A stretch of 34,044 nucleotides of DNA from Hespellia stercorisuis DSM 15480 (GCF_900142165.1 NZ_FQZY01000045.1:1-34044), one strand, 5' to 3'; shown: positions 17,777 through 26,529, counted from the stretch's first letter. The notes: a model not told the origin generated them from the letters alone. A program made the numbers and translations.

Positions 17777-18238
17777 CTATTTATTATACTGATGAACAAC
17801 CGTACATTCATCTAATTGCCTATGCAAAAAAGATATACGAGTTACACCATTCAAAATTTCTTTCAAACCATTTTGTGCATTTCTCTGAGAAGATGTTTGT
17901 AATGCATTCATAGCCAATTTCGGATTATTTACCGCTAAAGCCTGATCAAATAATCTCGTTCCATCGTCTTGAATTCCTATTTTTTCCCTAACCTTTTCTG
18001 ATAGACTTTTCGCCGCCTCAAAAACTGCATGGAAATAGTTTTCCTGTAAGTATTCTTCTTTACAGCATTTTAAAGCATCCTCATGAATATGGCGTTTTTG
18101 CAGTTCATTCACCAAACTCCTTGTCCTACGTTCAATTTCTGAAATTGTCGTAGCCACTGGAACTTTAACCAATTTTCCTTCCTGTGTCATTTGCAGTCCA
18201 AGCTGCATTAACGGCTTATTTATCTCCTCAAGAATCAA
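17777..18238 (-). pseudogene. TIGR02391 (Ymh)-family protein fragment
   Basis: The 153 residues include NYFHAVFEAAKSLSEKVREK, DGTRLFDQAL and RNAQNGLKEILNGV, hallmarks of the TIGR02391 family, a HEPN-like group often found next to restriction and other defence genes. The family normally continues into a motif of the type ...R-N-P-x-A-H. Here the frame instead turns into SFLHRQLDECTVVHQYNK and stops, so the C-terminus is missing or shifted. The only in-frame start is TTG 18238, or ATG 18208 with a distant GGAG, suggesting 5' damage as well. Probably a remnant. Confidence 0.6.
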
Positions 18239-18263
18239 ATCATAATTTCCCTACTTCGTCATT

Positions 18264-18410
18264 CTATAATTCCTTCAAAGTAAACCCAACCGTCCACAGC
18301 CCCTTCTTGCTGGAATCCTTCACAAGCTTCGCCTTAAATCCCATCCACATACATGTCCACATCAAAAAAGGACTATGTATCACTACACAATCCGTAATAT
18401 GTATATCCCC
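18264..18410 (-). pseudogene. C-terminal remnant of an unknown gene
   Basis: A minus-strand frame without a start reads ...MGFKAKLVKDSSKKGLWTVG then FTLKEL and stops at 18264. The composition looks protein-like, but I cannot name it. It lies directly downstream of AbiEii and upstream of the TIGR02391 fragment. Confidence 0.3.
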
Positions 18411-19307
18411 CTATTTATGCCATGACAATTCCTCTTTCCCCCAGTGTGCTTCATAGTTCTCATGATTCTCAATCGAATCAATAACTGGTGCAAGAAAATT
18501 CATCACAACGTCTAATGTTTCCTGAAGTTCAACATTAATCATAGCTTTCTTTTTCTTAATAAAGGCTTTCCATCTACTCTGCCTGATTCGATCAGCTGCA
18601 AAATCATTGTCGAACGCAACAATATCCTCAAACGTAGTCGCTCTATGCTCAAATGTCTCCATAATTGCATGTTGAAGCATATTTCCATCAATATCATACC
18701 TGGTAACCAGAACATATATATCATAGAAATCCTTATATCGACTATTTGCCAAGCCCAGATTCACAAAAGCCTCAAATTTTTCGGCGATTGCCGTTACCAA
18801 TGTATATCCATATAATTTTGGCGCATCCATCTCTAATATCGTTGGGAAATCAATTTGAACACGTTCCGGATAAATCACATCACCAAATCCAATATCAATA
18901 GACACTGGAATTTTGGTTCTATCCAGATAAGCCATCACTGTAACCTTCACTCCATGATATTCTTTGAATTCTGTAATATTCTGCACATCCAAAGTTCCCA
19001 AATCATATCGTAAAGTATCGTCACAGTCTATTGAAAAAATGTCTGTAAATACAACCTTCATCTTCTCTGCATCATTAGGAATATGCTGCGCCAACAAATC
19101 TATATCTGTCGTTGCTCTGGCATATTCGCCATCAAATAATGCATATAAAAAGATTCCACCTTTTAGTGTAAATCGCTCCGCATACTCCGATATCGAAAGA
19201 CGATACAGTGCTCTCTCAAGTCCATACAAAACAAGTGCATCCTGCATTGTTTTACCAGTTTCTTTCGCAAAGTTCTTTAATCTGTCTTTCACTGAATTAA
19301 CATTCAT
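18411..19307 (-). CDS. abiEii: AbiEii/AbiGii-type nucleotidyltransferase toxin
   Basis: This 298-aa protein is the toxin of a type IV toxin-antitoxin and abortive infection pair. Family members are GTP-binding nucleotidyltransferases (MenT-like) that add nucleotides to tRNA. Motif I is LKGGIFLYAL (K49, G50-G51) with TTDIDLL (D68, D70), the metal-binding D-x-D. A later acidic strand is SIDIGFGD. The conserved AIAEKFEAF and SRYKDFYDIY blocks follow. Length and order are normal, so it should be active. Its ATG overlaps the antitoxin stop by one base (TAATG), giving coupled translation. Confidence 0.9.
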   Translation of the reverse strand: MNVNSVKDRLKNFAKETGKTMQDALVLYGLERALYRLSISEYAERFTLKGGIFLYALFDGEYARATTDIDLLAQHIPNDAEKMKVVFTDIFSIDCDDTLRYDLGTLDVQNITEFKEYHGVKVTVMAYLDRTKIPVSIDIGFGDVIYPERVQIDFPTILEMDAPKLYGYTLVTAIAEKFEAFVNLGLANSRYKDFYDIYVLVTRYDIDGNMLQHAIMETFEHRATTFEDIVAFDNDFAADRIRQSRWKAFIKKKKAMINVELQETLDVVMNFLAPVIDSIENHENYEAHWGKEELSWHK

Positions 19308-19894
19308 TATACAAGCACCTCCAGATAAGTTTTCATAACATCACTGCACTTTAGAAGCTCTGCATATCGAATAAGTCGATTCAGATTTCTGTCTTTTCTT
19401 TGCAGATAATTTGTCAGTATCTCTTTTGTTTCTTCAATCCCAACTCGTTCTCGATAAAAGACAATATCAACTACTGTCTTTTCTATATCATAAATTTTGA
19501 ATTCATTTTTTCCTTCATGAATCGTGGAAATCCCAGTTTTAAATCTATCATCTGGAAAATAGAAAACGTCAATCTGAGGCCAATCTGGCATTGTCGAAAT
19601 CTTCGATTTTCTTTGAATAGCCACATCTACTGCATCTGTTCTATAAGTTGTAAGATTGTAATATGCAGCTGCACTCATCAGACATATAATCCCCTTTGGA
19701 GCGTAAGCCGGGACATAAAAGAAATCCGATTCCTCGCCTGAATAACTTATGTTTTCATAATATTTTTTTGTCAGTTTGATCAGTAGTCCTTCATCGACCA
19801 TTTGATTTATCTTATAGTGAGAAAAACCTGCGTTTTTCAGTTCATCTACCGAATATATTTTTTTGTCAGTAGAGAGCGAGAGTTCTTTTGCCAT
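19307..19894 (-). CDS. abiEi: AbiEi-type antitoxin/transcriptional repressor
   Basis: This 195-aa protein has an N-terminal winged-helix segment (residues ~10-60, IYSVDELKNAGFSHYKINQM) and the AbiEi C-terminal domain with the conserved YDIEKTVVDIVFYRERVG block. In this family the N-terminal domain binds inverted repeats in the abiE promoter and represses, while the C-terminal domain counteracts the toxin without forming a complex. The ATG has GAGGTGAT about six bases upstream. A near-consensus promoter and a perfect inverted repeat lie just upstream (see 19950-20014). The pair appears complete despite ruined surroundings. Confidence 0.9.
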   Translation of the reverse strand: MAKELSLSTDKKIYSVDELKNAGFSHYKINQMVDEGLLIKLTKKYYENISYSGEESDFFYVPAYAPKGIICLMSAAAYYNLTTYRTDAVDVAIQRKSKISTMPDWPQIDVFYFPDDRFKTGISTIHEGKNEFKIYDIEKTVVDIVFYRERVGIEETKEILTNYLQRKDRNLNRLIRYAELLKCSDVMKTYLEVLV

Positions 19895-19949
19895 TCATAT
19901 CACCTCTCTCATAGTATTGCCAAGATATGCAAAAATATTTTTAATGTTT

Positions 19950-19975
19950 TTCGGCATTTTACTATTATTGCCGAA
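19950..19975 (-). promoter_or_regulatory. Probable AbiEi operator
   Basis: TTCGGCA (19950-19956) and TGCCGAA (19969-19975) form a perfect 7-bp inverted repeat with a 12-bp spacer, immediately downstream of the -10 box. AbiEi proteins are known to bind inverted repeats at their own promoters, which fits. Confidence 0.65.
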
Positions 19976-19985
19976 TTTCATTTAA

Positions 19986-20014
19986 ATTGTATATCTTAAC
20001 TTTACCTTTGTCAA
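19986..20014 (-). promoter_or_regulatory. Sigma-A promoter of abiEi-abiEii
   Basis: On the minus strand TTGACA (20009-20014), a 17-bp spacer and TACAAT (19986-19991). This is near-consensus and ~95 bp upstream of the antitoxin ATG. Confidence 0.8.
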
Positions 20015-20054
20015 TATCTCACTACTACAAATTTTTTCCTTATTCCCCCATCTT

Positions 20055-20487
20055 TTATTCCGCGATTTTACACACATGACCCCGCCACCGTTTCCCTGGT
20101 GGATTACCTATGGAGATTTTGGCCCCCCACCGGTTCTTCCAATAGTGTCCCCGATGCGCATGAATCGTCGAGTGACACGACTTGCACAGCGCAATCAGAT
20201 TCTCTCAATCGTGTGTGCCACCTTCACTCAATGGTTTTTTTGTGATGAACTTCCTCAGTCTGTACAAGCACACCCTTTTCATAACATAATTCACAGAAGG
20301 GATGCTGCTTCGCATAGCTATCACGAATCCGCTTCCATGCTCTGCCATATCTCCGTCTGGTATCAGGATTACGTCCATACTTTTCATACTGGTTGTTCCT
20401 TACCTTGGTGTGTTCCTCACAGTATCTGCCGTCCACTAACTGGTTACATCCCGGATAAGCACACGGAGTTTTAAGCTTCTTTGGCAT
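20055..20487 (-). pseudogene. Phage-type HNH endonuclease, frameshift plus nonsense
   Basis: The start ATG 20487 follows GAGGTG by six bases. The protein opens MPKKLKTPCAYPGCNQLVDG and has the CxxC-type pairs and HPFCELCYEKG typical of HNH nucleases found beside phage terminase genes. At the catalytic site the DNA reads VHHKK, then an A7 run shifts the frame. Removing one A restores PLSEGGTHD, a TGA stop, then ENLIALCKSCHSTIH and RGHYWKNRWG to the stop at 20055. Two lesions therefore separate the first His from the remaining HNH residues. Read intact it would be ~140 aa. It is likely a prophage relic. Confidence 0.75.
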
Positions 20488-20570
20488 CTGCTTCACCTCA
20501 ATTCTCTGCATAGAAAAAGCCCGGTACGATTTCTCCTACTGGGCCGTCCCTGTCATTCACTTTTGATAAT

Positions 20571-20600
20571 ATCATATATGCTTGTGCCATGCTGTGTCAA
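20571..20600 (-). promoter_or_regulatory. Promoter of the HNH relic
   Basis: TTGACA (20595-20600), an 18-bp spacer and TATGAT (20571-20576) on the minus strand, ~85 bp upstream of the HNH start. Confidence 0.6.
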
Positions 20601-20714
20601 CCTTTATTCCGGAACAACAGAGCTGTTTAATGCTGATGCACGAATACGATCTGTCAGTCTTTTTTAATAGATTTACAAATCCATCATCATCGGTTCAGTC
20701 TTAGGAATCTTGTA

Positions 20715-22016
20715 TTAGCAATTCAAACTATTAACATCCAGCAAAAACTCTTTCACCCCCATCATGACATAACCATTGTCATCACTCCTTGGCTTCATAC
20801 TTTTTTCTACAAGAATAATCTTCTTGAAAGAATCATTTGCTTTGTCAAAGGATCTGGTTTCCTGTTTATATTTCTCCTCATCGGGAATTGCATAAGCTGA
20901 TTGAAGATAATACTTTTTGCTGCCCATAGTGGCAATAAAATCAATTTCCAGTTGTTTTCTTATTTCTTTCCCAGTCTCGTCTCTTTCTCGTGATTCTACA
21001 ACACCCACATCAACTTTAAAACCACGGAAGCGCAATTCATTGTAAATAATATTTTCCATGACATGAGTTCCCTCAATTTGTCTGAAATTCAGTCTTGCAT
21101 TGCGAAGTCCCACATCTTCAAAATATATTTTATATGGAGTTCCTATATATTTTCTTCCCTTTACATCGAATCTCTTCACTCTATTAAGCATAAATGCATC
21201 TTCCATATGCTCAATATATTTGTCTACCGTTACTTCGCTTATTCTTGTTCGCTTTACAGAAGCAAAGGTGGCAGAAAGTTTTCTTGGGTTCGTTAGTGTT
21301 GAAATTCCAGAGGAAATCACATCCAGTAATTCTCCAATTGCACAATCCTCATGCAAATGATATCGGTTAATGATATCCCTTAGATACAAATTTTTCATTT
21401 GAGTTATAAGATACGCCACCTTCTGTTCTTCTGTGCCCATAAGTGCTACTGCCGGAAGTCCTCCATAAACAGAATAATCATCAAAAGCTTCCTCTTTGCT
21501 TCCATCATATACACTGAAATATTCAGAGAATGATAATGGTAAAATGTGAATTTCATCACCACGTCCTTCAAACTCTGTCAAAATATCTTTTGAAAGGAAT
21601 CTGGAATTACTCCCAGTAACATATACATCTAAATTCTTTTTACGCAGAAATCCATTTAGTACGGACTCAAATGCCCCAAGATTCTGAACCTCATCCAACA
21701 GCAAATAATACATTTCTTTATCTATGATTTGCTGGTTCAAATACTCTAAAAATCTTTTAGGATCCACCTTTCTGTCTTCTTTTGTATTATCAAGCATAAG
21801 AGGGTCCTCTCCAATCTTGAGCAAGTCGTCCGCAGAGTCAAATGCAAACATAATCATATGATTATCTTTAATTCCGTTTTGAATCAAATGATTGTAAAAC
21901 AATGTATTTAACAAATACGATTTTCCACATCTTCTGATCCCAGTAATTACCTTGATAAATCCATTGTGTTTTCGATTAATCAGTCGCCTAAGATACACAT
22001 CTCTTTTTATTTCCAT
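20715..22016 (-). CDS. AAA ATPase with DUF4143 domain
   Basis: The 433-aa protein belongs to the AAA_14/DUF4143 family of uncharacterised P-loop ATPases, frequent in Firmicutes and Bacteroidetes accessory regions. It has Walker A GIRRCGKS (26-33), Walker B YYLLLDEVQN (~105-114), the VTGSNSRFLS sensor, and a C-terminal DUF4143 segment with nuclease-like LEIDFIA and YYLQSAYAI. The family's function is unknown; restriction-like and toxin-antitoxin roles have been proposed. ATG 22016 begins MEIKRDVYLRRL, the usual opening. An upstream GTG would add four residues but overlaps the GGGGTGG ribosome site. It has its own promoter. Confidence 0.85.
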   Translation of the reverse strand: MEIKRDVYLRRLINRKHNGFIKVITGIRRCGKSYLLNTLFYNHLIQNGIKDNHMIMFAFDSADDLLKIGEDPLMLDNTKEDRKVDPKRFLEYLNQQIIDKEMYYLLLDEVQNLGAFESVLNGFLRKKNLDVYVTGSNSRFLSKDILTEFEGRGDEIHILPLSFSEYFSVYDGSKEEAFDDYSVYGGLPAVALMGTEEQKVAYLITQMKNLYLRDIINRYHLHEDCAIGELLDVISSGISTLTNPRKLSATFASVKRTRISEVTVDKYIEHMEDAFMLNRVKRFDVKGRKYIGTPYKIYFEDVGLRNARLNFRQIEGTHVMENIIYNELRFRGFKVDVGVVESRERDETGKEIRKQLEIDFIATMGSKKYYLQSAYAIPDEEKYKQETRSFDKANDSFKKIILVEKSMKPRSDDNGYVMMGVKEFLLDVNSLNC

Positions 22017-22037
22017 TTGCCACCCCACGAATGAATG

Positions 22038-22137
22038 TTTTTGCCGTTTACGTCACTTTTATAAAACAAATTATACATCTATTATTTTCACATGTAAACT
22101 CTTCGTTTTATATTTTTGCCGTATATGGCGAAAATAT
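22038..22137. repeat. Paired TTTTTGCCGT sites flanking the DUF4143 promoter
   Basis: TTTTTGCCGT occurs at 22038-22047 and 22113-22122, one on each side of the promoter. The second copy is part of an imperfect palindrome (TTTTGCC, GTATAT, GGCGAAAA). The arrangement suggests an operator pair. Confidence 0.4.
22070..22098 (-). promoter_or_regulatory. Sigma-A promoter of the DUF4143 ATPase
   Basis: On the minus strand TTTACA (22093-22098), a 17-bp spacer and TATAAT (22070-22075), 54 bp upstream of the ATG. Confidence 0.75.
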
Positions 22138-22292
22138 TCATATATCTAGTTTATTATTTTATTAATATAAATCTGCAAATCTGACTCTCCAGAAATATTG
22201 GTAAATCGTTGGTAAAATCGAGCTTGAAGTGCAGAAAACGTTCGAATTACAAGGATTTTTTCATGCCCCGAGTATCCTGCCGTAGCAGATGA

Positions 22293-22330
22293 AAAAGAGA
22301 CCTCAACTTTGGGCGTTGAACTCTCTCTTT
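22293..22330 (-). terminator. Rho-independent terminator of the diguanylate cyclase gene
   Basis: On the minus strand AAAGAGA and TTCAAC pair with GTTGA and TCTCTTT around a GCCCAAA loop, followed by more U. It lies ~30 bp past the stop codon. Confidence 0.75.
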
Positions 22331-22357
22331 AAAAACAATATTTTATTTATTTGCAAT

Positions 22358-23764
22358 TTATCTCATTCGCCGGTCATGCTTCGAATAGTACAGCTTCTTG
22401 TTTTCAAGCATTTGCTCATCAGCTAAATGCACAGCCCCGGAAACGCCAGTGACATTCCGCTGTGTTGCCACACCATAAGCAATGCTATATCCTTTTTTCA
22501 TAAGTGTTTCATATACGATTTCAGCTTTTGCCTGGCATTCGTCTTGACTCATATTTTCTATGACTGCTACAAATTCATCACCGCCTGCTCGGAAGACCAA
22601 ATGTGCAGGATATTCTTCCTGTATCGTCTCTGCCACCTTACGAAGCATTCTGTCTCCGGCCGCATGTCCCTTCAAATTATTCAGTTCATGTAAGCCATTT
22701 ACGTCAATGTATACACAGGAAATCAGTTCAAACGTTTTATCCTTATTCGAAGTCAGGAAAGCCTCATAAGCATTTCTGTTCTGCAATCCAGTCACTTTGT
22801 CGCTCATTCCCAACTTGCGCGTCTGACGATACGCATTAAAAATAGAAATCGTTACAAACAACATGTACAAGAAAATGATTGTACCGATTTTTGCCGCCAT
22901 TCGATATAAGGTATTGTTGATTTCGTTACTGCTCTTTAATGCATATCTGTCCTGCACTGTTACCATAACGCTCCAGTTATTGATACCGACCGGTTCGTAA
23001 TGCATATACAATATATCTCCGGTCGACTGGGATACGAATGCCAAATTTCCACCCTCGCCATTTTTTATCTTAACGGCAGCATCCTGGAAATTATCCTTCG
23101 ATATATTTTTTCTGTTGTAGAAATCGGATATATTGCCGACCGAATTGTGCCAGGTGTCTAACAGAAAATCTCCCGTGTTGCCATCGACAAGATATACATA
23201 TGCGTTGCCCTCGTAAATGTTTGTGATATATTCTTCCTCGAAGCTGGTGAGTCCAACTACGCCATACAGCATATAAACAGTTTGACCATTCTGTATGACC
23301 GGAACAGCATTTCGTATGACTCTTGCAGCTGAGTCTTTTGTACTGTACGAAATATCAGAAATATAAACTCCTTTTTTGGCTTCCTCATTAAAATCCAATG
23401 ATTCACTCACATCGCGAACAGTTCCGTCTGCATCCAGCATGGTATTATCCGGATACAATAGTTCAACATAATCCACATATGATGTGGTACTGTCATAGCT
23501 ATTCAAAATATTACACAAGTCACTGCGTGACTGTTCTCCTCCGTTTGCAATGATTGTAGCCATTGCAGTCAGAATCGTGTGATCCATATCTGTTGTTTTA
23601 TATAAATCCGCTGCCAGTCGGTCAGCTGCTTCATCAAGATAAGCGAAACAATTTTCCTCTGTCTGTGTTTGAACAGATTTTATCGCATTATAAACCAAAA
23701 TTATCAATAATACAGCAGACACAAAGGTCACCAGACCCGCAACTATTTTAAAGTTCTTACGCAT
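22358..23764 (-). CDS. Membrane diguanylate cyclase (GGDEF) with extracytoplasmic sensor
   Basis: In this 468-aa protein a first membrane helix (residues ~7-28) and a second (~290-312) bracket an extracellular domain of ~260 residues that resembles a dCache/PAS-like sensor. A C-terminal GGDEF domain follows. The active site is intact (RAGGDEF at ~391-397), with DVNGLHELNN and HAAGDRML upstream. The protein should make cyclic-di-GMP from two GTP. The inhibitory I-site RxxD is absent (YxxH at that position), so product feedback there is unlikely. No EAL domain is present. ATG 23764 has AAAGGAG eight bases upstream, and a TATAAT -10 (23804-23809) lies before it. It stands alone, and its ligand is unknown. 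Confidence 0.9.
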   Translation of the reverse strand: MRKNFKIVAGLVTFVSAVLLIILVYNAIKSVQTQTEENCFAYLDEAADRLAADLYKTTDMDHTILTAMATIIANGGEQSRSDLCNILNSYDSTTSYVDYVELLYPDNTMLDADGTVRDVSESLDFNEEAKKGVYISDISYSTKDSAARVIRNAVPVIQNGQTVYMLYGVVGLTSFEEEYITNIYEGNAYVYLVDGNTGDFLLDTWHNSVGNISDFYNRKNISKDNFQDAAVKIKNGEGGNLAFVSQSTGDILYMHYEPVGINNWSVMVTVQDRYALKSSNEINNTLYRMAAKIGTIIFLYMLFVTISIFNAYRQTRKLGMSDKVTGLQNRNAYEAFLTSNKDKTFELISCVYIDVNGLHELNNLKGHAAGDRMLRKVAETIQEEYPAHLVFRAGGDEFVAVIENMSQDECQAKAEIVYETLMKKGYSIAYGVATQRNVTGVSGAVHLADEQMLENKKLYYSKHDRRMR

Positions 23765-23903
23765 TTGTGTAACTCCTTTAAAAAACGTATTTTGTATCTA
23801 TCTATTATACCAAGAATCGTGTTGAAATCACAGCGGAATATTAAATCATCCGCTTAATTGAAAAGGAACTAGAACATAAATAACAGTTTGATTTTTTAGT
23901 TCA

Positions 23904-25289
23904 TTAACTGAAAATTGTAAGATGATTTCCAGTGCCCGCAGGAGATATTTTATATAAATGCTTCTGTTCCCTGTAAACAAGGACAATCGAAAGTATCAAT
24001 GCCAATGCGTCGCTGACAGGCTGTGCCATGAAAATGCCGTTAATCCCCCAAAGCATAGAGAAGATGTAGATAAACGGTATCAAGAACAGAATCTGCCTTA
24101 AAAATGTAATCACGATTGAAGGGACAGGCTTTGCGATCGACTGGAAGAATGTCGTTACAAGCATTACAAATCCCAGGATAGGCGTGATACAAAAATTTGT
24201 CCGAAGTCCTGTAACCCCGAGCTCCAGCATTTCATCGGTAGCACCAAAGGCCATCAGGATCGCTTCTGGAAAAAACATGACAATAAGCCAGATTATACAG
24301 GTGACGCCTACCGAAAAAGCAGAAGCCTGATACAATGTAGCCATAACTCTTCTGTAGTTTTTCGCGCCGAAATTATTGCCAATAATAGGCTGAATACCTT
24401 GACTGATCCCGCTTGCAGGCATTATCACAAATGTCATAATGCTCGCAACAACAGCGTACACGCTGATTGCCGTATCCGAGCCATATTTGCCTAATTGACT
24501 GTTATAGACAAGACTGATCAGCCCCATAGCCATTTGTGCGATCCAAAAAGCAAAACCACAGGATACGATTTTTCTGGAAAGTTCAAAATCAAAAGAAAAT
24601 GTTTTTCTTTCAATCTCCACTTTCGTATAACCTTTGAAAACGAGGTATGCGCCAAATAACGCAGAGAGGATTTGTCCTATCACGGTCGCCCAGGCCGCCC
24701 CTGTAACTCCCCAGTCCAGAACTGCCACAAACACAGCATCAAGGATGATGTTTGTCACAGCGCCGATGCCGGTGACGCACATTCCCCAAACAGGCTTTCC
24801 GGAAACACGCACAAAATCACAGAAAACCTGCGTAAGCCCTTGAAACAGACACCCCAATGCAACAATCTTATAATATTCAAGCGCATACTCATATGCCGTC
24901 TCTGTTACTCCAAATATCTTGAGGATCGGATCTGCAAAAATAAGCAGAAGCACCGACAACAGAATTTCAAAAATAACGACTAATATCAATGCATTTCCAA
25001 AGGAACGGTTCATATTTTTCTGCTCGCCTTTCCCCGCAAACAAGCTGAACAGAGAGGAACCGCCCGCGCTGCAGGTAAGCCCGAAAGCCATCATCATATA
25101 GGAAAGGGGAAAGCAGATCGATAATCCGGCCAATGCGGAAGTACCATTAAAATTTCCTACAAATATGCGGTCGACGATATTATAAATTGCTGTGATCAGA
25201 AGTGAAATCGCTGCCGGAATGGAATACTTCAAAATCATAGGGAATAATTTCCCCGTCGAAAAATCATTTGTTTCGTTTATTTGGTTCAT
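23904..25289 (-). CDS. MATE-family multidrug efflux transporter
   Basis: This 461-aa integral membrane protein has about 12 hydrophobic helices in two similar halves, the MATE/MepA arrangement. Features include the opening DFSTGKLFPMILKYSIPAAI, NIVDRIFVGNF, SAGGSSLFS and, in the second half, GISQGIQPIIGNNFGA. Family members export cationic drugs and dyes in exchange for Na+ or H+. It follows a MarR regulator by 79 bp, a classic repressor-pump pair. The gap carries an exact copy of the operator found before marR, so the pump may have its own regulated start. The length is normal and no lesion is seen. Confidence 0.9.
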   Translation of the reverse strand: MNQINETNDFSTGKLFPMILKYSIPAAISLLITAIYNIVDRIFVGNFNGTSALAGLSICFPLSYMMMAFGLTCSAGGSSLFSLFAGKGEQKNMNRSFGNALILVVIFEILLSVLLLIFADPILKIFGVTETAYEYALEYYKIVALGCLFQGLTQVFCDFVRVSGKPVWGMCVTGIGAVTNIILDAVFVAVLDWGVTGAAWATVIGQILSALFGAYLVFKGYTKVEIERKTFSFDFELSRKIVSCGFAFWIAQMAMGLISLVYNSQLGKYGSDTAISVYAVVASIMTFVIMPASGISQGIQPIIGNNFGAKNYRRVMATLYQASAFSVGVTCIIWLIVMFFPEAILMAFGATDEMLELGVTGLRTNFCITPILGFVMLVTTFFQSIAKPVPSIVITFLRQILFLIPFIYIFSMLWGINGIFMAQPVSDALALILSIVLVYREQKHLYKISPAGTGNHLTIFS

Positions 25290-25318
25290 TTAATTTTTCC
25301 TCGCTTTCATTTTATAAG

Positions 25319-25333
25319 TTAGTTTCCTAAGTA
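25319..25333. promoter_or_regulatory. MarR operator copy before the MATE gene
   Basis: TTAGTTTCCTAAGTA is identical to 25812-25826, with palindromic core TTAG-TTTC-CTAA. It lies 30 bp upstream of the MATE ATG, next to a TATAAA that could be a -10 on the minus strand. Confidence 0.65.
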
Positions 25334-25368
25334 TCTGTGTGAAAATTGGGGATAACACATCTAAATTT

Positions 25369-25797
25369 TCATTCAGACAAGTTATCCATCATTTTCTCAA
25401 TCACCCTGAAAAAGACTTGCAAATCTGCTTCCGGAATGTCTTTCACAAGTGTTTCCTCTAATGTGGTCAAATCCTCTACAACCTGTCGTTTATACGACAA
25501 GGCTTTCTCCGTTACAACAATCTTTTTCAGGCGATTATCATAAGCTACCGACTCACGGACAATAAGCCCATTCTTTTCCATCTGCTTTAATAATTCCGTT
25601 GCCGTAGACGGACGTATACTGTATTCTTCCTCAATATCTTTTTGAAATATATCTTCTGTCTGCGCAAGTAAAAAGTGAAGCGTTCTCCCCTGCGAGCCGC
25701 TAAACTCTTTCCGTGAAGAAAATGCATCCAACTTCCTGCGCAGCTTGTTAGAAAGCTTGCTAACATACCTCGCAGCACTTTGTGTAAGAGAAATCAT
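25369..25797 (-). CDS. MarR-family transcriptional regulator
   Basis: This 142-aa protein has the MarR winged helix: FQKDIEEEYSIRPSTATELL (recognition region, ~54-73), then LIVRESVAYDNRLKKIVVTE, the wing with D-x-R. Flanking helices form the dimer interface. MarR proteins repress neighbouring efflux genes and release DNA on binding a small ligand. The ATG is preceded by AAAGGAAG. The -10 box touches an operator-like palindrome that is repeated before the MATE gene, pointing to autoregulation and control of the pump. Confidence 0.9.
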   Translation of the reverse strand: MISLTQSAARYVSKLSNKLRRKLDAFSSRKEFSGSQGRTLHFLLAQTEDIFQKDIEEEYSIRPSTATELLKQMEKNGLIVRESVAYDNRLKKIVVTEKALSYKRQVVEDLTTLEETLVKDIPEADLQVFFRVIEKMMDNLSE

Positions 25798-25811
25798 AAC
25801 GTCTTCCTTTC

Positions 25812-25855
25812 TTAGTTTCCTAAGTAATTCTATATCAAATATCTTTATTTGTCAA
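25812..25855 (-). promoter_or_regulatory. marR promoter with adjoining operator
   Basis: On the minus strand TTGACA (25850-25855), a 17-bp spacer and TAGAAT (25827-25832). The 15-bp operator (25812-25826) starts at the next base, so bound repressor would block initiation. Confidence 0.8.
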
Positions 25856-25911
25856 GTCCGATGTCATCAGCCCATTTTTCCGATATCACCAGTCCATTTT
25901 CTCCTTGATTG

Positions 25912-26394
25912 TTAATCATTAAAAGTCCTTATGTCCCCTTTATCAGCTGAAATTTCAAATTCAATCTTTGTGTCCTTCGCCCCTATGAGCTTTATACGGT
26001 TTTTTCCTGCATCAACATGAAATGTATCCGATTCTTTCTGTTCAAAATCTGACTCGGGTGTACATTCTGCAAGTTCGGTCACGGTGTTGTCCGGAGAAAT
26101 CAGTACTAATTTTGCTTTACCGGAAGAGACCTTGATCTTATAAGATATGTTTATATCTGTGGGTGCGTCAGCATTCAGCTTCCAGATGGTTCCCATGCCC
26201 TCCATGCGTTCTGCTGAACCGGAGATACAATTGTTTTTCACATTCTGCCTGGAGCGGATCAGATTATAGCTGTCATAGTTTTTGACGATCATCTTCTCAT
26301 CATTATATACTTTGATCCCGGTATTCAAAGAGCACCCCGATGTAGCTGCCAGCAAAACTGCCACTATTGATATAATTTTTATGATTTTACGCAT
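25912..26394 (-). CDS. Small secreted lipoprotein, function unknown
   Basis: The 160-aa protein has a lipoprotein signal: a basic start (MRKIIKII), a hydrophobic core and lipobox ATSGC with Cys21. The mature part is mainly beta-strand (YKIKVSSGKAKLVLISPDN, DTFHVDAGKNRIKLIG), resembling a small jelly-roll-like domain. No catalytic motif is seen. GGGAG precedes the ATG at seven bases. It is a single gene with a probable promoter at 26501-26529. It is expected on the outer face of the membrane. Confidence 0.75.
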   Translation of the reverse strand: MRKIIKIISIVAVLLAATSGCSLNTGIKVYNDEKMIVKNYDSYNLIRSRQNVKNNCISGSAERMEGMGTIWKLNADAPTDINISYKIKVSSGKAKLVLISPDNTVTELAECTPESDFEQKESDTFHVDAGKNRIKLIGAKDTKIEFEISADKGDIRTFND

Positions 26395-26500
26395 CCGCTT
26401 TCTCCCTCACTGTTTTTTCCTGTTCCGCTTTCCTGTTCCACTTTCCTGTTCCCCCCCACACACTGCCATGAACTCCAGATTTTTTATCTATTCATATTAT

Positions 26501-26529
26501 ATGATAGCAACTTCATCCCTTTTTATCAA
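26501..26529 (-). promoter_or_regulatory. Probable promoter of the lipoprotein gene
   Basis: On the minus strand TTGATA (26524-26529), a 17-bp spacer and TATCAT (26501-26506). The leader is ~100 bases and contains pyrimidine/purine repeats but no recognised riboswitch. Confidence 0.5.
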
